This document shows positions 33,542-41,086 of a DNA stretch of 52,562 nt, piece after piece; within the stretch, counting starts at the first letter, position 1, and the number at the start of each line of letters is the position of its first letter. This stretch comes from Flavobacterium sp. UBA4098. Its GTDB lineage: Bacteria; Bacteroidota; Bacteroidia; Flavobacteriales; Flavobacteriaceae. A program made the position numbers and the translations under genes. Location of the stretch: the NCBI GenBank assembly GCA_002382495.1, contig DFXW01000015.1, positions 2,421 through 54,982 of the forward strand, read 5' to 3'. Under the pieces are notes generated by a model that saw nothing but the letters and a program-made list of their open reading frames with translations, made no database searches and was not told the DNA's origin.

Positions 33542-36253
33542 ATGAAAGACGAAGAAGAAGAAGATAACATCATTCCTAACGAAGACGAGAACAACGAATC
33601 TTTGGAGGTAACAGCCAACGAAAACGAGGAAGGTTTTGACGACATCGTTGCTTTTGGTGGGAATCATTTTTATGAAAATAATGAAAACCCCGAAGACACG
33701 ATTACCAAAGTAACCGGAATGTACAAAGACTGGTTTTTGGACTATGCTTCGTATGTGATTTTGGAACGTGCTGTTCCGGCTATTGAAGACGGATTTAAAC
33801 CGGTGCAACGACGTATCATGCATTCCATGAAAGAATTGGATGATGGACGTTACAACAAAGTGGCTAACATTGTTGGACATACTATGCAGTACCACCCTCA
33901 CGGTGATGCAAGTATTGGGGATGCCATGGTGCAAATTGGTCAAAAAGATTTGATCATCGATATGCAAGGAAACTGGGGTAACATTCTCACTGGAGATAGT
34001 GCTGCCGCTTCCCGTTATATCGAAGCCCGAATCAGTAAGTTAGGACACGATATTTTATATTCGCCTAAAATTACCCAATGGGGCATGTCTTACGATGGAC
34101 GTAGAGCTGAACCTATTAATCTTCCTGTAAAATTCCCGTTGTTGCTTGCGCAAGGTGCAGAAGGAATCGCGGTAGGTCTTTCGACCAAAATTTTACCTCA
34201 TAATTTCAATGAATTAATTGATTGCTCGATCAAAGTTTTGAAGGGCAAATCATTTACCTTATATCCCGATTTTCCAACGGCTGGTATTGCCGATGTTTCT
34301 AATTACAATGATGGTTTACGTGGCGGACGTGTTCGTGTTCGTGCCAAAATTGCCCAATTGGACAAACAAACCTTGGTGATTACTCAAATTCCGTTTTCAA
34401 CGAATACTTCGACTTTGATTGATAGTATTTTGAAAGCCAATGAAAAAGGGAAAATCAAAATCAAGAAAATTGAAGACAATACCGCAGCTGAGGTAGAAAT
34501 TTTAATACATCTTCCACCAGGAGTTTCGCCTGATAAAATGATAGATGCATTGTATGCATTTACCGCTTGCGAATCTTCGGTAGCACCTTTGGGTTGTGTG
34601 ATTGAAGACAACAAACCTTTGTTTATTGGTGTTTCCGATATGTTGAAAATCTCTACGCATCGCACGGTAGATTTGTTGAAACGAGAACTAGAAATCCAAT
34701 TAGACGAATTGGAAAATAAATGGCATTTCTCGACTTTGGAGAAAATCTTCATTCGCGAAGAAATGTACATTGATTTCAAATTGTACGGAGACAGAGAATC
34801 ATTGTACAAATATATGTACGACCGATTTGAGCCGTTCAAAAAATCATTCGTCCGTGAAACTAACGATGATGATTTGCAAAAATTAACTCAAATTCCAATG
34901 ATCCGTATTACGCGTTTCGACTCGGATAAAGCGGATGATGCGATTGCGAAGTTGGAAGCCGAAATGGAAGAAGTTAAACACCATTTGGACAACATCATTG
35001 ATTTCACCATCGACTTTTTCCAAAAACTAAAAGACAAATACGGTAAAGGGCGTGAACGCCAAACCGAGTTGCGCAGTTTTGATACCATTGAGGCTACTAA
35101 AGTGGTGTTGCGTAATACCAAATTATATGTCAACCGAGAGGAAGGTTTCTTAGGAACTGGACTTAAAAAAGACGAATATGTTGCCGATTGTTCGGACATT
35201 GATGATGTGATTGTTTTTCTTCGCGATGGAAAAATGATGATCACTAAAGTGGACGAAAAGAAATTTATTGGTAAAGACATTATTCATATTGCGGTCTTTG
35301 ACAAAAATGACAAACGTACTATTTACAATATGATCTACCGCGACGGTAAAAACGGATCTACGTTCATCAAGCGTTTTAATGTATCGGGAGTGACTCGTGA
35401 TAAATTCTACGATTTAACCCAAGCCAAACCGGATTCGATGGCTTTGTATTTTTCAGCCAATCCAAATGGTGAAGCTGAGGTAGTTACTATTTTGTTGCGT
35501 CAGGTGGGTAGTGTTAAAAAATTGAAATGGGATCTTGATTTTTCTGATATCGCTATTAAAGGAAGGGTGTCAAGAGGAAATACAGTTACCAAATATCCAA
35601 TTCGAAAAATTGAATTAAAGGAGAAAGGAATTTCGACATTGCGTCCACGAAAAGTATGGTTTGACGATACGGTACAGCGATTGAATGTAGATGGCCGTGG
35701 CGAATTATTAGGCGAATTCAAACCGAACGATCGTTTGTTAGTGATCAATCAAACTGGGAAGTTGAAAACGATTATTCCGGAATTGACCACGCATTTTGAC
35801 GAAGACATGATTGTGTTGGAAAAATGGAATCCAAAGAAACCCATTTCTACTATTTATTATGACGGAGAAAAAGAACGCTATTTTGTTAAACGTTTCTTAG
35901 TAGAGAATGAAAATAAAGAAGAACTCTTTATTACAGAACACGAGAAGTCGCAGTTGGAAATTGTTTCGACTGATTGGCGACCGGTAGCCGAAATTGTTTT
36001 TACTAAAGTGAAAGGGGTTCAAAAAGAGAATCAAACGATTGATTTGGAACAATTCATTGCTGTCAAAGGGATTAAAGCGATTGGAAATCAATTGACAACA
36101 GATAAGTTAAAACAAGTCAATTTATTAGAATCGTTACCTTTTGAAGAGCCAGAAGAAGAGGTGGAAGAAGTTATTGCTTCAGATGAAATAGAATTGGAGG
36201 ACATTCCTACTGATACGGATGATGATGGTCAAATAACTTTAAGTTTAGAATAA
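33542..36253 (+). CDS. parC: DNA topoisomerase IV subunit A
   Basis: ParC cuts and rejoins DNA in topoisomerase IV. The catalytic tyrosine is Tyr159 in AASRYIEARIS. The quinolone-contact loop reads HPHGDASIGD, with Ala123 at the place of GyrA Ser83 and Asp127 at that of Asp87. The C-terminal propeller lacks the GyrA box, supporting ParC. The 903-residue protein carries a strongly acidic N-terminal extension of about 55 residues (MKDEEEEDNI, NEDENNES) and an acidic C-terminal tail, both unusual next to E. coli ParC. It is cotranscribed with parE and ends at a strong terminator. Confidence 0.94.
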   Translation: MKDEEEEDNIIPNEDENNESLEVTANENEEGFDDIVAFGGNHFYENNENPEDTITKVTGMYKDWFLDYASYVILERAVPAIEDGFKPVQRRIMHSMKELDDGRYNKVANIVGHTMQYHPHGDASIGDAMVQIGQKDLIIDMQGNWGNILTGDSAAASRYIEARISKLGHDILYSPKITQWGMSYDGRRAEPINLPVKFPLLLAQGAEGIAVGLSTKILPHNFNELIDCSIKVLKGKSFTLYPDFPTAGIADVSNYNDGLRGGRVRVRAKIAQLDKQTLVITQIPFSTNTSTLIDSILKANEKGKIKIKKIEDNTAAEVEILIHLPPGVSPDKMIDALYAFTACESSVAPLGCVIEDNKPLFIGVSDMLKISTHRTVDLLKRELEIQLDELENKWHFSTLEKIFIREEMYIDFKLYGDRESLYKYMYDRFEPFKKSFVRETNDDDLQKLTQIPMIRITRFDSDKADDAIAKLEAEMEEVKHHLDNIIDFTIDFFQKLKDKYGKGRERQTELRSFDTIEATKVVLRNTKLYVNREEGFLGTGLKKDEYVADCSDIDDVIVFLRDGKMMITKVDEKKFIGKDIIHIAVFDKNDKRTIYNMIYRDGKNGSTFIKRFNVSGVTRDKFYDLTQAKPDSMALYFSANPNGEAEVVTILLRQVGSVKKLKWDLDFSDIAIKGRVSRGNTVTKYPIRKIELKEKGISTLRPRKVWFDDTVQRLNVDGRGELLGEFKPNDRLLVINQTGKLKTIIPELTTHFDEDMIVLEKWNPKKPISTIYYDGEKERYFVKRFLVENENKEELFITEHEKSQLEIVSTDWRPVAEIVFTKVKGVQKENQTIDLEQFIAVKGIKAIGNQLTTDKLKQVNLLESLPFEEPEEEVEEVIASDEIELEDIPTDTDDDGQITLSLE

Positions 36254-36283
36254 AAAAAAGCTCCTGAAAAGGAGCTTTTTTTT
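36252..36283. terminator. Two-way intrinsic terminator between parC and terC
   Basis: AAAAAAAAGCTCCT pairs with AGGAGCTTTTTTTT around GAAA, starting within the parC stop codon. Equal A and T runs make it usable from both sides. Confidence 0.85.
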
Positions 36284-36296
36284 GGTTATAAAGAAA

Positions 36297-37064
36297 TTAT
36301 TTTTTCTTGATTTTCATGTTGATCATCTCAACGACTAATGAGAAGGTGATGGCAAAATACAAATAACCTTTTGGTAGCGGTGTTACGTGACTTCCAAAAA
36401 TTAAAGCATTGGATAAATGCGCGCTTTCTGTTAATAGCATCATTCCAATTAAGATTAAGAACGCCAAACCTAAAATTTGTATCGATGGATGTTTGTTTAC
36501 AAAATTACCCACAGGCACTGCAAATTGCATCATAATAAAAACCGAAATAATTACGGCGGTGATCATGATATAAATAGCTCCTTCAACACCATTAGTCATA
36601 CCCACAGCAGTTAAGATACTATCAAAAGAGAAAACTAAATCAATCATTATGATTTGTAAAATGACATTCTGAAATGATTTAGTGGCTGCTTCTTTCATTT
36701 CTTTTTCTTCATGTCCTTTCTCATCTACTTTTTCACGGATTTCATTCGTGCTTTTGTAAATTAAGAACAAACCACCTAGCAATAAAATGATACTTTGACC
36801 TGTAATTCCTGCAGAAAACCAACTTAGATCAATACGAAACCACGGTTCTTTCATTTGGATTAACAAATTGATTCCAAACAAAAGCGCGATACGCATGAAC
36901 ATAGCAAGGAACATCCCTAGCTTAGTTGCTTTTTTGCGTTTTTCTTCTGGTAGTTTACCAGTGGCTATAGAAATAAAAATGATATTGTCTATTCCTAAAA
37001 CAATTTCTAAAAAAGTTAAGGTTAAAAGCGCAATCCAAGCGTCTGGATTTAAAAATACTTCCAT
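36297..37064 (-). CDS. TerC family integral membrane protein
   Basis: The 255-residue protein has about seven hydrophobic helices. The acidic membrane residues of TerC proteins are visible in LEIVLGIDNIIFISI (near 20-33) and MIDLVFSFDSILTAVGM (near 140-156). TerC proteins have been linked to tellurite resistance and, in several bacteria, to manganese export during metalation of secreted enzymes. This is the last gene of a long minus-strand run and follows the lipoprotein gene by 22 bases. Metal export here is inference. Confidence 0.88.
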   Translation of the reverse strand: MEVFLNPDAWIALLTLTFLEIVLGIDNIIFISIATGKLPEEKRKKATKLGMFLAMFMRIALLFGINLLIQMKEPWFRIDLSWFSAGITGQSIILLLGGLFLIYKSTNEIREKVDEKGHEEKEMKEAATKSFQNVILQIIMIDLVFSFDSILTAVGMTNGVEGAIYIMITAVIISVFIMMQFAVPVGNFVNKHPSIQILGLAFLILIGMMLLTESAHLSNALIFGSHVTPLPKGYLYFAITFSLVVEMINMKIKKK

Positions 37065-37086
37065 TTTATTGAGTTAAGTGTTGTGT

Positions 37087-37473
37087 TTATTTGGTGTTGA
37101 TTTCTCCAATCTTGGTTACAGTTCCGCGCTGTTTGCTGTCTACACCAACCATTCCGAATTCAAAGGTATAGGAATTTTTTGAAGTGGTCAAAATCTTCAT
37201 GCTAATTGCACTTTTTTCTTGATTGGTTTTCGGATGTTTCTTTTGGATTACATATTCGCAATCACTAATCCAACGAACAGTTGCCGTATCTGTTTTTCCT
37301 TCAAAAGTTTCGATTTCAATACTGTCATTGCGTTCAAAAAAAGTTACTTTTTTGACACCATCAATTTCATGTTCAAATTTGAATTTTCCGGTTTTGAAGT
37401 CTTTGCAATTGTGTTCGGTTGTATAGCAAGACGCTAATAATAGCAAACAAAGTAGTGCGATGCTGTTTTTCAT
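37087..37473 (-). CDS. Small lipoprotein of unknown function
   Basis: The 128-residue protein has a signal sequence ending in a lipobox (LASC, lipidated Cys16), followed by a beta-strand-rich domain (KFKFEHEIDGVKKVTFFE, TVRWISDCEYVIQKK). Relatives are sometimes labelled DNA topoisomerase IV in flavobacterial genomes, I believe only because they lie near parC; nothing in the sequence supports that. Its ATG directly follows the TAA of the pentapeptide-repeat gene (TAAATG), indicating coupled translation. Confidence 0.75.
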   Translation of the reverse strand: MKNSIALLCLLLLASCYTTEHNCKDFKTGKFKFEHEIDGVKKVTFFERNDSIEIETFEGKTDTATVRWISDCEYVIQKKHPKTNQEKSAISMKILTTSKNSYTFEFGMVGVDSKQRGTVTKIGEINTK

Positions 37474-38046
37474 TTAATCTATTTTAATATCGTATTTGTC
37501 CAAAAGCCCTACAATGCCTTGAGCTGAAAATTTTGCTTTTTTCATCGGATTGTATTCGGGATCAATTTTGTAGTTGTATGCGGTTCTAAAGTCGGCACCA
37601 GCCAATTGCGTATCGTTAAAAATAGCATTGTCTAAATTGCAATTGTCAAAAACCGTATTATTTAATTGGGTACCAATGAAACCTGTTTCTTTCATGGAAC
37701 AAGAAGCGAAATTGGTTTTTGGCATTTTTTTATTGGCAAAAGAAGCATAATCCAAAGTACAGTCTTGAAAACTCACTTGAAATAAAAAATCGGTACACGT
37801 ATTAAAATGAATACCTAACAATTTACAATTTTTGAAATGAACGGTTTTTAAACTTGTACCAACAAAACTAACCATAGACAAATTACAATCAATGAATTCG
37901 CAATCCATGAAGGTATTGTTACTTAAATCAGAATTCGAGAAATCACAATTTTTGAAAATACAATCTTCAAATTCACGGTGATTGATTCGGCCATTAATAG
38001 TAACTACTTTTTCAAAAGTTTTTTGGATGTTGATTAAGTTTTCCAT
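37474..38046 (-). CDS. Pentapeptide-repeat protein, Qnr/MfpA-like
   Basis: The start at 38046 (MENLINIQKT, 190 residues) forms a TAATG overlap with the stop of the DUF6095 gene, which decides it against a longer frame. Pentapeptide repeats of the A/C-D/N-L/F-x-x type run through most of the protein (FEDCIFKNCDFSNSDLSNN, CEFIDCNLSMVSF), building a right-handed helix. Length and a C-terminal ADFR...GIVGLLDKYDIKI segment recall Qnr proteins, which mimic DNA and shield type II topoisomerases from quinolones. parC/parE lie close by but on the other strand. A Qnr-like role is a hypothesis. Confidence 0.8.
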   Translation of the reverse strand: MENLINIQKTFEKVVTINGRINHREFEDCIFKNCDFSNSDLSNNTFMDCEFIDCNLSMVSFVGTSLKTVHFKNCKLLGIHFNTCTDFLFQVSFQDCTLDYASFANKKMPKTNFASCSMKETGFIGTQLNNTVFDNCNLDNAIFNDTQLAGADFRTAYNYKIDPEYNPMKKAKFSAQGIVGLLDKYDIKID

Positions 38047-38267
38047 TAGTCGTTGAATAAACTTTTCATTATCGTTTTCAATCCAACAAACAGGCAATAT
38101 ACCCCAAAAACACTTAATCCGATTCCAATAGCCAATACTAAATAATGCCAATTGTTTTTTTGATTCATAAATGCATTATGAATCACAGCTGGCCCCATGA
38201 ATAATAAAGGCAAAGCTCCGGATAGGTATTTAAAGGCTTTCGCCAAAAGGTCTTTGTTGGTTGCCAT
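38046..38267 (-). CDS. Small membrane protein, DUF6095-like
   Basis: The 73-residue protein has two hydrophobic helices (about 12-32 and 41-63) with NAFMNQKNNWH between them, matching the flavobacterial family I recall as DUF6095. It starts 3 bases after murQ ends and overlaps the next gene by one base (TAATG), so it is tightly coupled to both. Function unknown. Confidence 0.75.
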   Translation of the reverse strand: MATNKDLLAKAFKYLSGALPLLFMGPAVIHNAFMNQKNNWHYLVLAIGIGLSVFGVYCLFVGLKTIMKSLFND

Positions 38268-38270
38268 AAT

Positions 38271-39092
38271 TTATTTTTTTTGAGCGTTGAAAAAGTCTAC
38301 TGCTTTTCGCACACTGCCCATTTGGCTTAATAACTGACTTCCTTCTTCGTACGAAACAGGAATTTCGCTCATGATCATTTTTACCCCACGATCGACTAAT
38401 TTGGCATTGCTCAATTGCATATCGACCATTTTATTGCCTTTGACTTTTCCTAGCTGAATCATGGTCGCGGTTGAAATCATGTTCAATACTAATTTTTGAG
38501 CCGTTCCCGCTTTCATTCGGGAGCTTCCTGTAACAAACTCAGGACCAACAATCACTTCGATTGGAAATTGAGCCGTTTGCGAAAGCGGACTTCCAGCATT
38601 ACACGAAATACTTCCGGTAACAATGTTATTTTCATTACAGGCTTGTAAACCTCCAATAACGTAAGGTGTTGTCCCCGAAGCAGCAATTCCGATAACCACA
38701 TCATTCGCGTTTATATTCTGTTCTTGTAAATCAATCCAAGCTTGAGTTGCATTGTCTTCGGCATTTTCAACCGCACGTCGAATCGCTGTATCACCTCCAG
38801 CAATGATTCCGTTGACCAAGTCAAAAGGAACACCAAAAGTAGGCGGGCATTCTGACGCATCTACAATTCCCAATCTTCCAGAAGTTCCGGCGCCTATATA
38901 GAATAAACGACCTCCTAATTTCATTTTGGCTACAATTTGAGCAACTACTATTTCAATTTGTGGCAACGCTTTTTCAACAGCCAATGGAACCGTTTTATCT
39001 TCGTTATTGATGTTAGTCAATAATTCGGCTACTGACATTTTTTCTAAATGCTCGTATTTTGAGGATTGTTCGGTGGTTTTGGTAAAAGTCAT
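38271..39092 (-). CDS. murQ: N-acetylmuramic acid 6-phosphate etherase
   Basis: MurQ cleaves the lactyl ether of MurNAc 6-phosphate during peptidoglycan recycling, giving GlcNAc 6-phosphate and lactate. The 273-residue SIS-domain protein has the family motif GTSGRLGIVDASECPPTFG, plus VIGIAASGTTPYVIGG and GSSRMKAGTAQKLVLNM. Length is slightly below the E. coli enzyme (298). No MurNAc kinase, anhydro-MurNAc kinase or transporter gene is next to it; it lies within a mixed operon. Confidence 0.93.
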   Translation of the reverse strand: MTFTKTTEQSSKYEHLEKMSVAELLTNINNEDKTVPLAVEKALPQIEIVVAQIVAKMKLGGRLFYIGAGTSGRLGIVDASECPPTFGVPFDLVNGIIAGGDTAIRRAVENAEDNATQAWIDLQEQNINANDVVIGIAASGTTPYVIGGLQACNENNIVTGSISCNAGSPLSQTAQFPIEVIVGPEFVTGSSRMKAGTAQKLVLNMISTATMIQLGKVKGNKMVDMQLSNAKLVDRGVKMIMSEIPVSYEEGSQLLSQMGSVRKAVDFFNAQKK

Positions 39093-39107
39093 AAATAAAT
39101 TAGAGAT

Positions 39108-39488
39108 TTATTTTAAAACATGAAATGCTAAGACATTTTGAACATCGTATACATTTACTGACTTATTAAATTGTTTTACTATACTTGGGTTGACTTCGCT
39201 TGAAACCCAAATTTTGAGTTCGGCTTCTAAGTCGAATGTTCCAGCTGTTTCAATACTGAATCTAGAAATACTTTTGTAAATGATGGATTTGTACTCAATT
39301 TTACTTCCTGTTAACCCTTGTTTTTCAACCAAGATTAATCGTTTTGAAGTAAATATAAAGGTATCTCGAATTAATTTGAAACCCAATTCGATTGATTCTC
39401 CCTCAATAAGAAGTTTGCCGTATTCTTTGATTAAACTTTCTTGATCTACGGCTCCAGCGTTTCCTAGTAATGCAGAAAATAGTCCCAT
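39108..39488 (-). CDS. Bacterial PH-domain protein
   Basis: With the start at 39488 (MGLFSALLGNAGAV) the protein has 126 residues and matches the bacterial pleckstrin-homology-like family (PF08000 type): GESIELGFKLIRDTFIFTSKRLILVEKQGLTGSK and EYKSIIYKSISRFSIET are hallmark strands. The longer frame adds 13 residues that overlap nothing useful. It is soluble and of unknown function; such proteins form rings of subunits in known structures. It lies 16 bases after the ZIP transporter gene. Confidence 0.8.
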   Translation of the reverse strand: MGLFSALLGNAGAVDQESLIKEYGKLLIEGESIELGFKLIRDTFIFTSKRLILVEKQGLTGSKIEYKSIIYKSISRFSIETAGTFDLEAELKIWVSSEVNPSIVKQFNKSVNVYDVQNVLAFHVLK

Positions 39489-39504
39489 GTTGTTTTGTTT
39501 TAAG

Positions 39505-40173
39505 TTATATGAAATATGCCAAGGCAAATCCCAATACGATCATTGATATTTTGGCGATATTGAATTTATGTCCTTCGCTACTTTCAAAGATAATTGTTGA
39601 GGAGATATGAAATAAAATTCCAATAACTATGGCAGTAATTTCGTTATAATAGACATTTAATAATGGCAAATAATCCGATAGAATTGTTCCTAATGGTGTC
39701 ATGATAGCAAAAGTAATCATGAACAGAAATATCGCTTTATTATTCAGATTAGCATTGATAAAAAAGGTTGTTAAAATAATCGCGATCGGTAGGTGGTGAA
39801 TGGCAATTCCCATAGCCAAATCATGATGATGACCCACTGGAAATCCTTCTGCCAAAGCATGAATACACAAACTGATAAACAACAACCATGGAATGTGTTC
39901 CATTTTGGAATGACCATGAACATGACCGTGTTCAGCGCCTTGTGAGAAATATTCCAAGATAATTTGGAACAAAATCCCCACCATAATGAACAATCCAATT
40001 CGGCTATTATTACTTTCGTAGATTTCAGGAAGCAAATGAATTACTGTCAACGACAGCAAAAAAGAACCGCTGAAGGCTAAAAGTAATTTGAGTTTCACTT
40101 TGTCTTTGGGTTGGAAAACCAAAGCAAAAATGTAACCGATCAATACCGAAAGTAGGGGTAAAAGATAATTCAT
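39505..40173 (-). CDS. ZIP family metal transporter
   Basis: The 222-residue membrane protein has about eight helices. The metal-binding motifs are HALAEG (His105, Glu109) and IAIHHLP (His126, His127, Pro129), as in ZIP zinc/iron importers. A histidine-rich loop (EHGHVHGHSKMEH, 81-93) lies before them and may bind metal. Its ATG overlaps the stop of the methyltransferase gene by one base (TAATG). Metal and direction cannot be read from sequence; zinc import is likely. Confidence 0.9.
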   Translation of the reverse strand: MNYLLPLLSVLIGYIFALVFQPKDKVKLKLLLAFSGSFLLSLTVIHLLPEIYESNNSRIGLFIMVGILFQIILEYFSQGAEHGHVHGHSKMEHIPWLLFISLCIHALAEGFPVGHHHDLAMGIAIHHLPIAIILTTFFINANLNNKAIFLFMITFAIMTPLGTILSDYLPLLNVYYNEITAIVIGILFHISSTIIFESSEGHKFNIAKISMIVLGFALAYFI

Positions 40174-40937
40174 TATTTAAAAATCATGATTAATCGTTCG
40201 CTTTCCGTTTTATGGAATTTTTTCAATTTATAATCCCCAAAGATATCCAATAAATAAATACCTGCTTCTTCCATCATCGTTTGAAAATCTTGCAAAGTCA
40301 AAGCTTGTACTTTTTCGGTAAAATGGTAGGATTCTCCTTTGTCTTCAAAACTAATTTCTTTGTAAATATGACCGTCTTTTACATAGCGTTGAATTTGGAA
40401 ATCTATTCCTTCTACGGTTTTAGTTTCTTCAGGAACTAAATTAGCGATGACTTGATTGACGTTCATAAAATCAATCACTGCAAATCCGTGTTCGGTTAAG
40501 CTTTCTTTGATGGCAATCAGTGTTTTCAAATTGTCGGCATCATTTTCGAAATAACCAAAACTGGTAAACAAATTGAAAATAGCGTCAAATTGATCGTCGA
40601 ATTTTTCGCGCATATCATGCACTTGAAACTGTAAACTACTGTTGCTATTTTTACTGGCTTCGGCAATACTGTTTTCTGACAAATCAGCACCTATTACCTC
40701 AAAACCCAATTGGTTCAAATAGATCGCATGACGTCCTTTTCCACAAGCTAAGTCCAAGACTTTGGCTTTCTCCGGAAGATTAAGGTAATGTGTCAAATTA
40801 TCCATGAAAATTTGCGCTTCACGGTAATTGCGTTCTTTATATAAAATATGGTAATAAGGAGTATCAAACCAGGAAGCAAACCAGTTTTGAGTGGGCTTTT
40901 GCGTAGCTAATGTAGCTGGTTTAGCATCTTCAGACAT
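40173..40937 (-). CDS. SAM-dependent methyltransferase, class I
   Basis: The 254-residue protein has the SAM-binding motif KVLDLACGKGRHAIYL (about 60-75) followed by acidic VIGADLS, and a downstream FNLFTSFGYF strand. The N-terminal WFASWFDTPYYHILYKERNY segment is typical of a conserved Bacteroidetes group of small-molecule methyltransferases with no proven substrate. It is first in the eight-gene run. A TAAATTTG promoter element at 40973-40966 precedes it, back to back with that of the RNA methyltransferase. Confidence 0.85.
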   Translation of the reverse strand: MSEDAKPATLATQKPTQNWFASWFDTPYYHILYKERNYREAQIFMDNLTHYLNLPEKAKVLDLACGKGRHAIYLNQLGFEVIGADLSENSIAEASKNSNSSLQFQVHDMREKFDDQFDAIFNLFTSFGYFENDADNLKTLIAIKESLTEHGFAVIDFMNVNQVIANLVPEETKTVEGIDFQIQRYVKDGHIYKEISFEDKGESYHFTEKVQALTLQDFQTMMEEAGIYLLDIFGDYKLKKFHKTESERLIMIFK

Positions 40938-40965
40938 TTATTCTTTTTCTATTAATTCAAGTGAG

Positions 40966-40988
40966 CAAATTTAGTGTATTTTTGCACA
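40966..40988. promoter_or_regulatory. Back-to-back divergent promoter elements
   Basis: TAAATTTG at 40973-40966 (minus) and TATTTTTGCACA at 40977-40988 (plus) are 3 bases apart. Each promoter's upstream element would lie within the other's transcript start, so the two should compete. Confidence 0.5.
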
Positions 40989-41086
40989 AAATAATCCTAT
41001 TATTTGGATTCATAATTTGGGTAATAGATTTTTTAGGTACTGCTACATCCAAAACATAGCAATAGCAGTTGAATTGAAAAGAAAAA

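Noticed and set aside
33533..33967. Open frame of 144 codons on the minus strand
   Set aside because: It is antisense to the start of parC and gives a low-complexity, phenylalanine/valine-rich product typical of chance frames.
34384..35280. Two serine-rich minus-strand frames inside parC
   Set aside because: Both are shadows of parC, which is intact across the region.
37087..37473. Lipoprotein as a topoisomerase IV subunit
   Set aside because: It is a 128-residue lipoprotein with no topoisomerase motif; true parE and parC are nearby and complete.
38047..38151. Longer start for the pentapeptide-repeat gene
   Set aside because: It overlaps the DUF6095 gene extensively; the ATG at 38046 sits in a TAATG stop/start overlap and yields a repeat-rich protein from the beginning.
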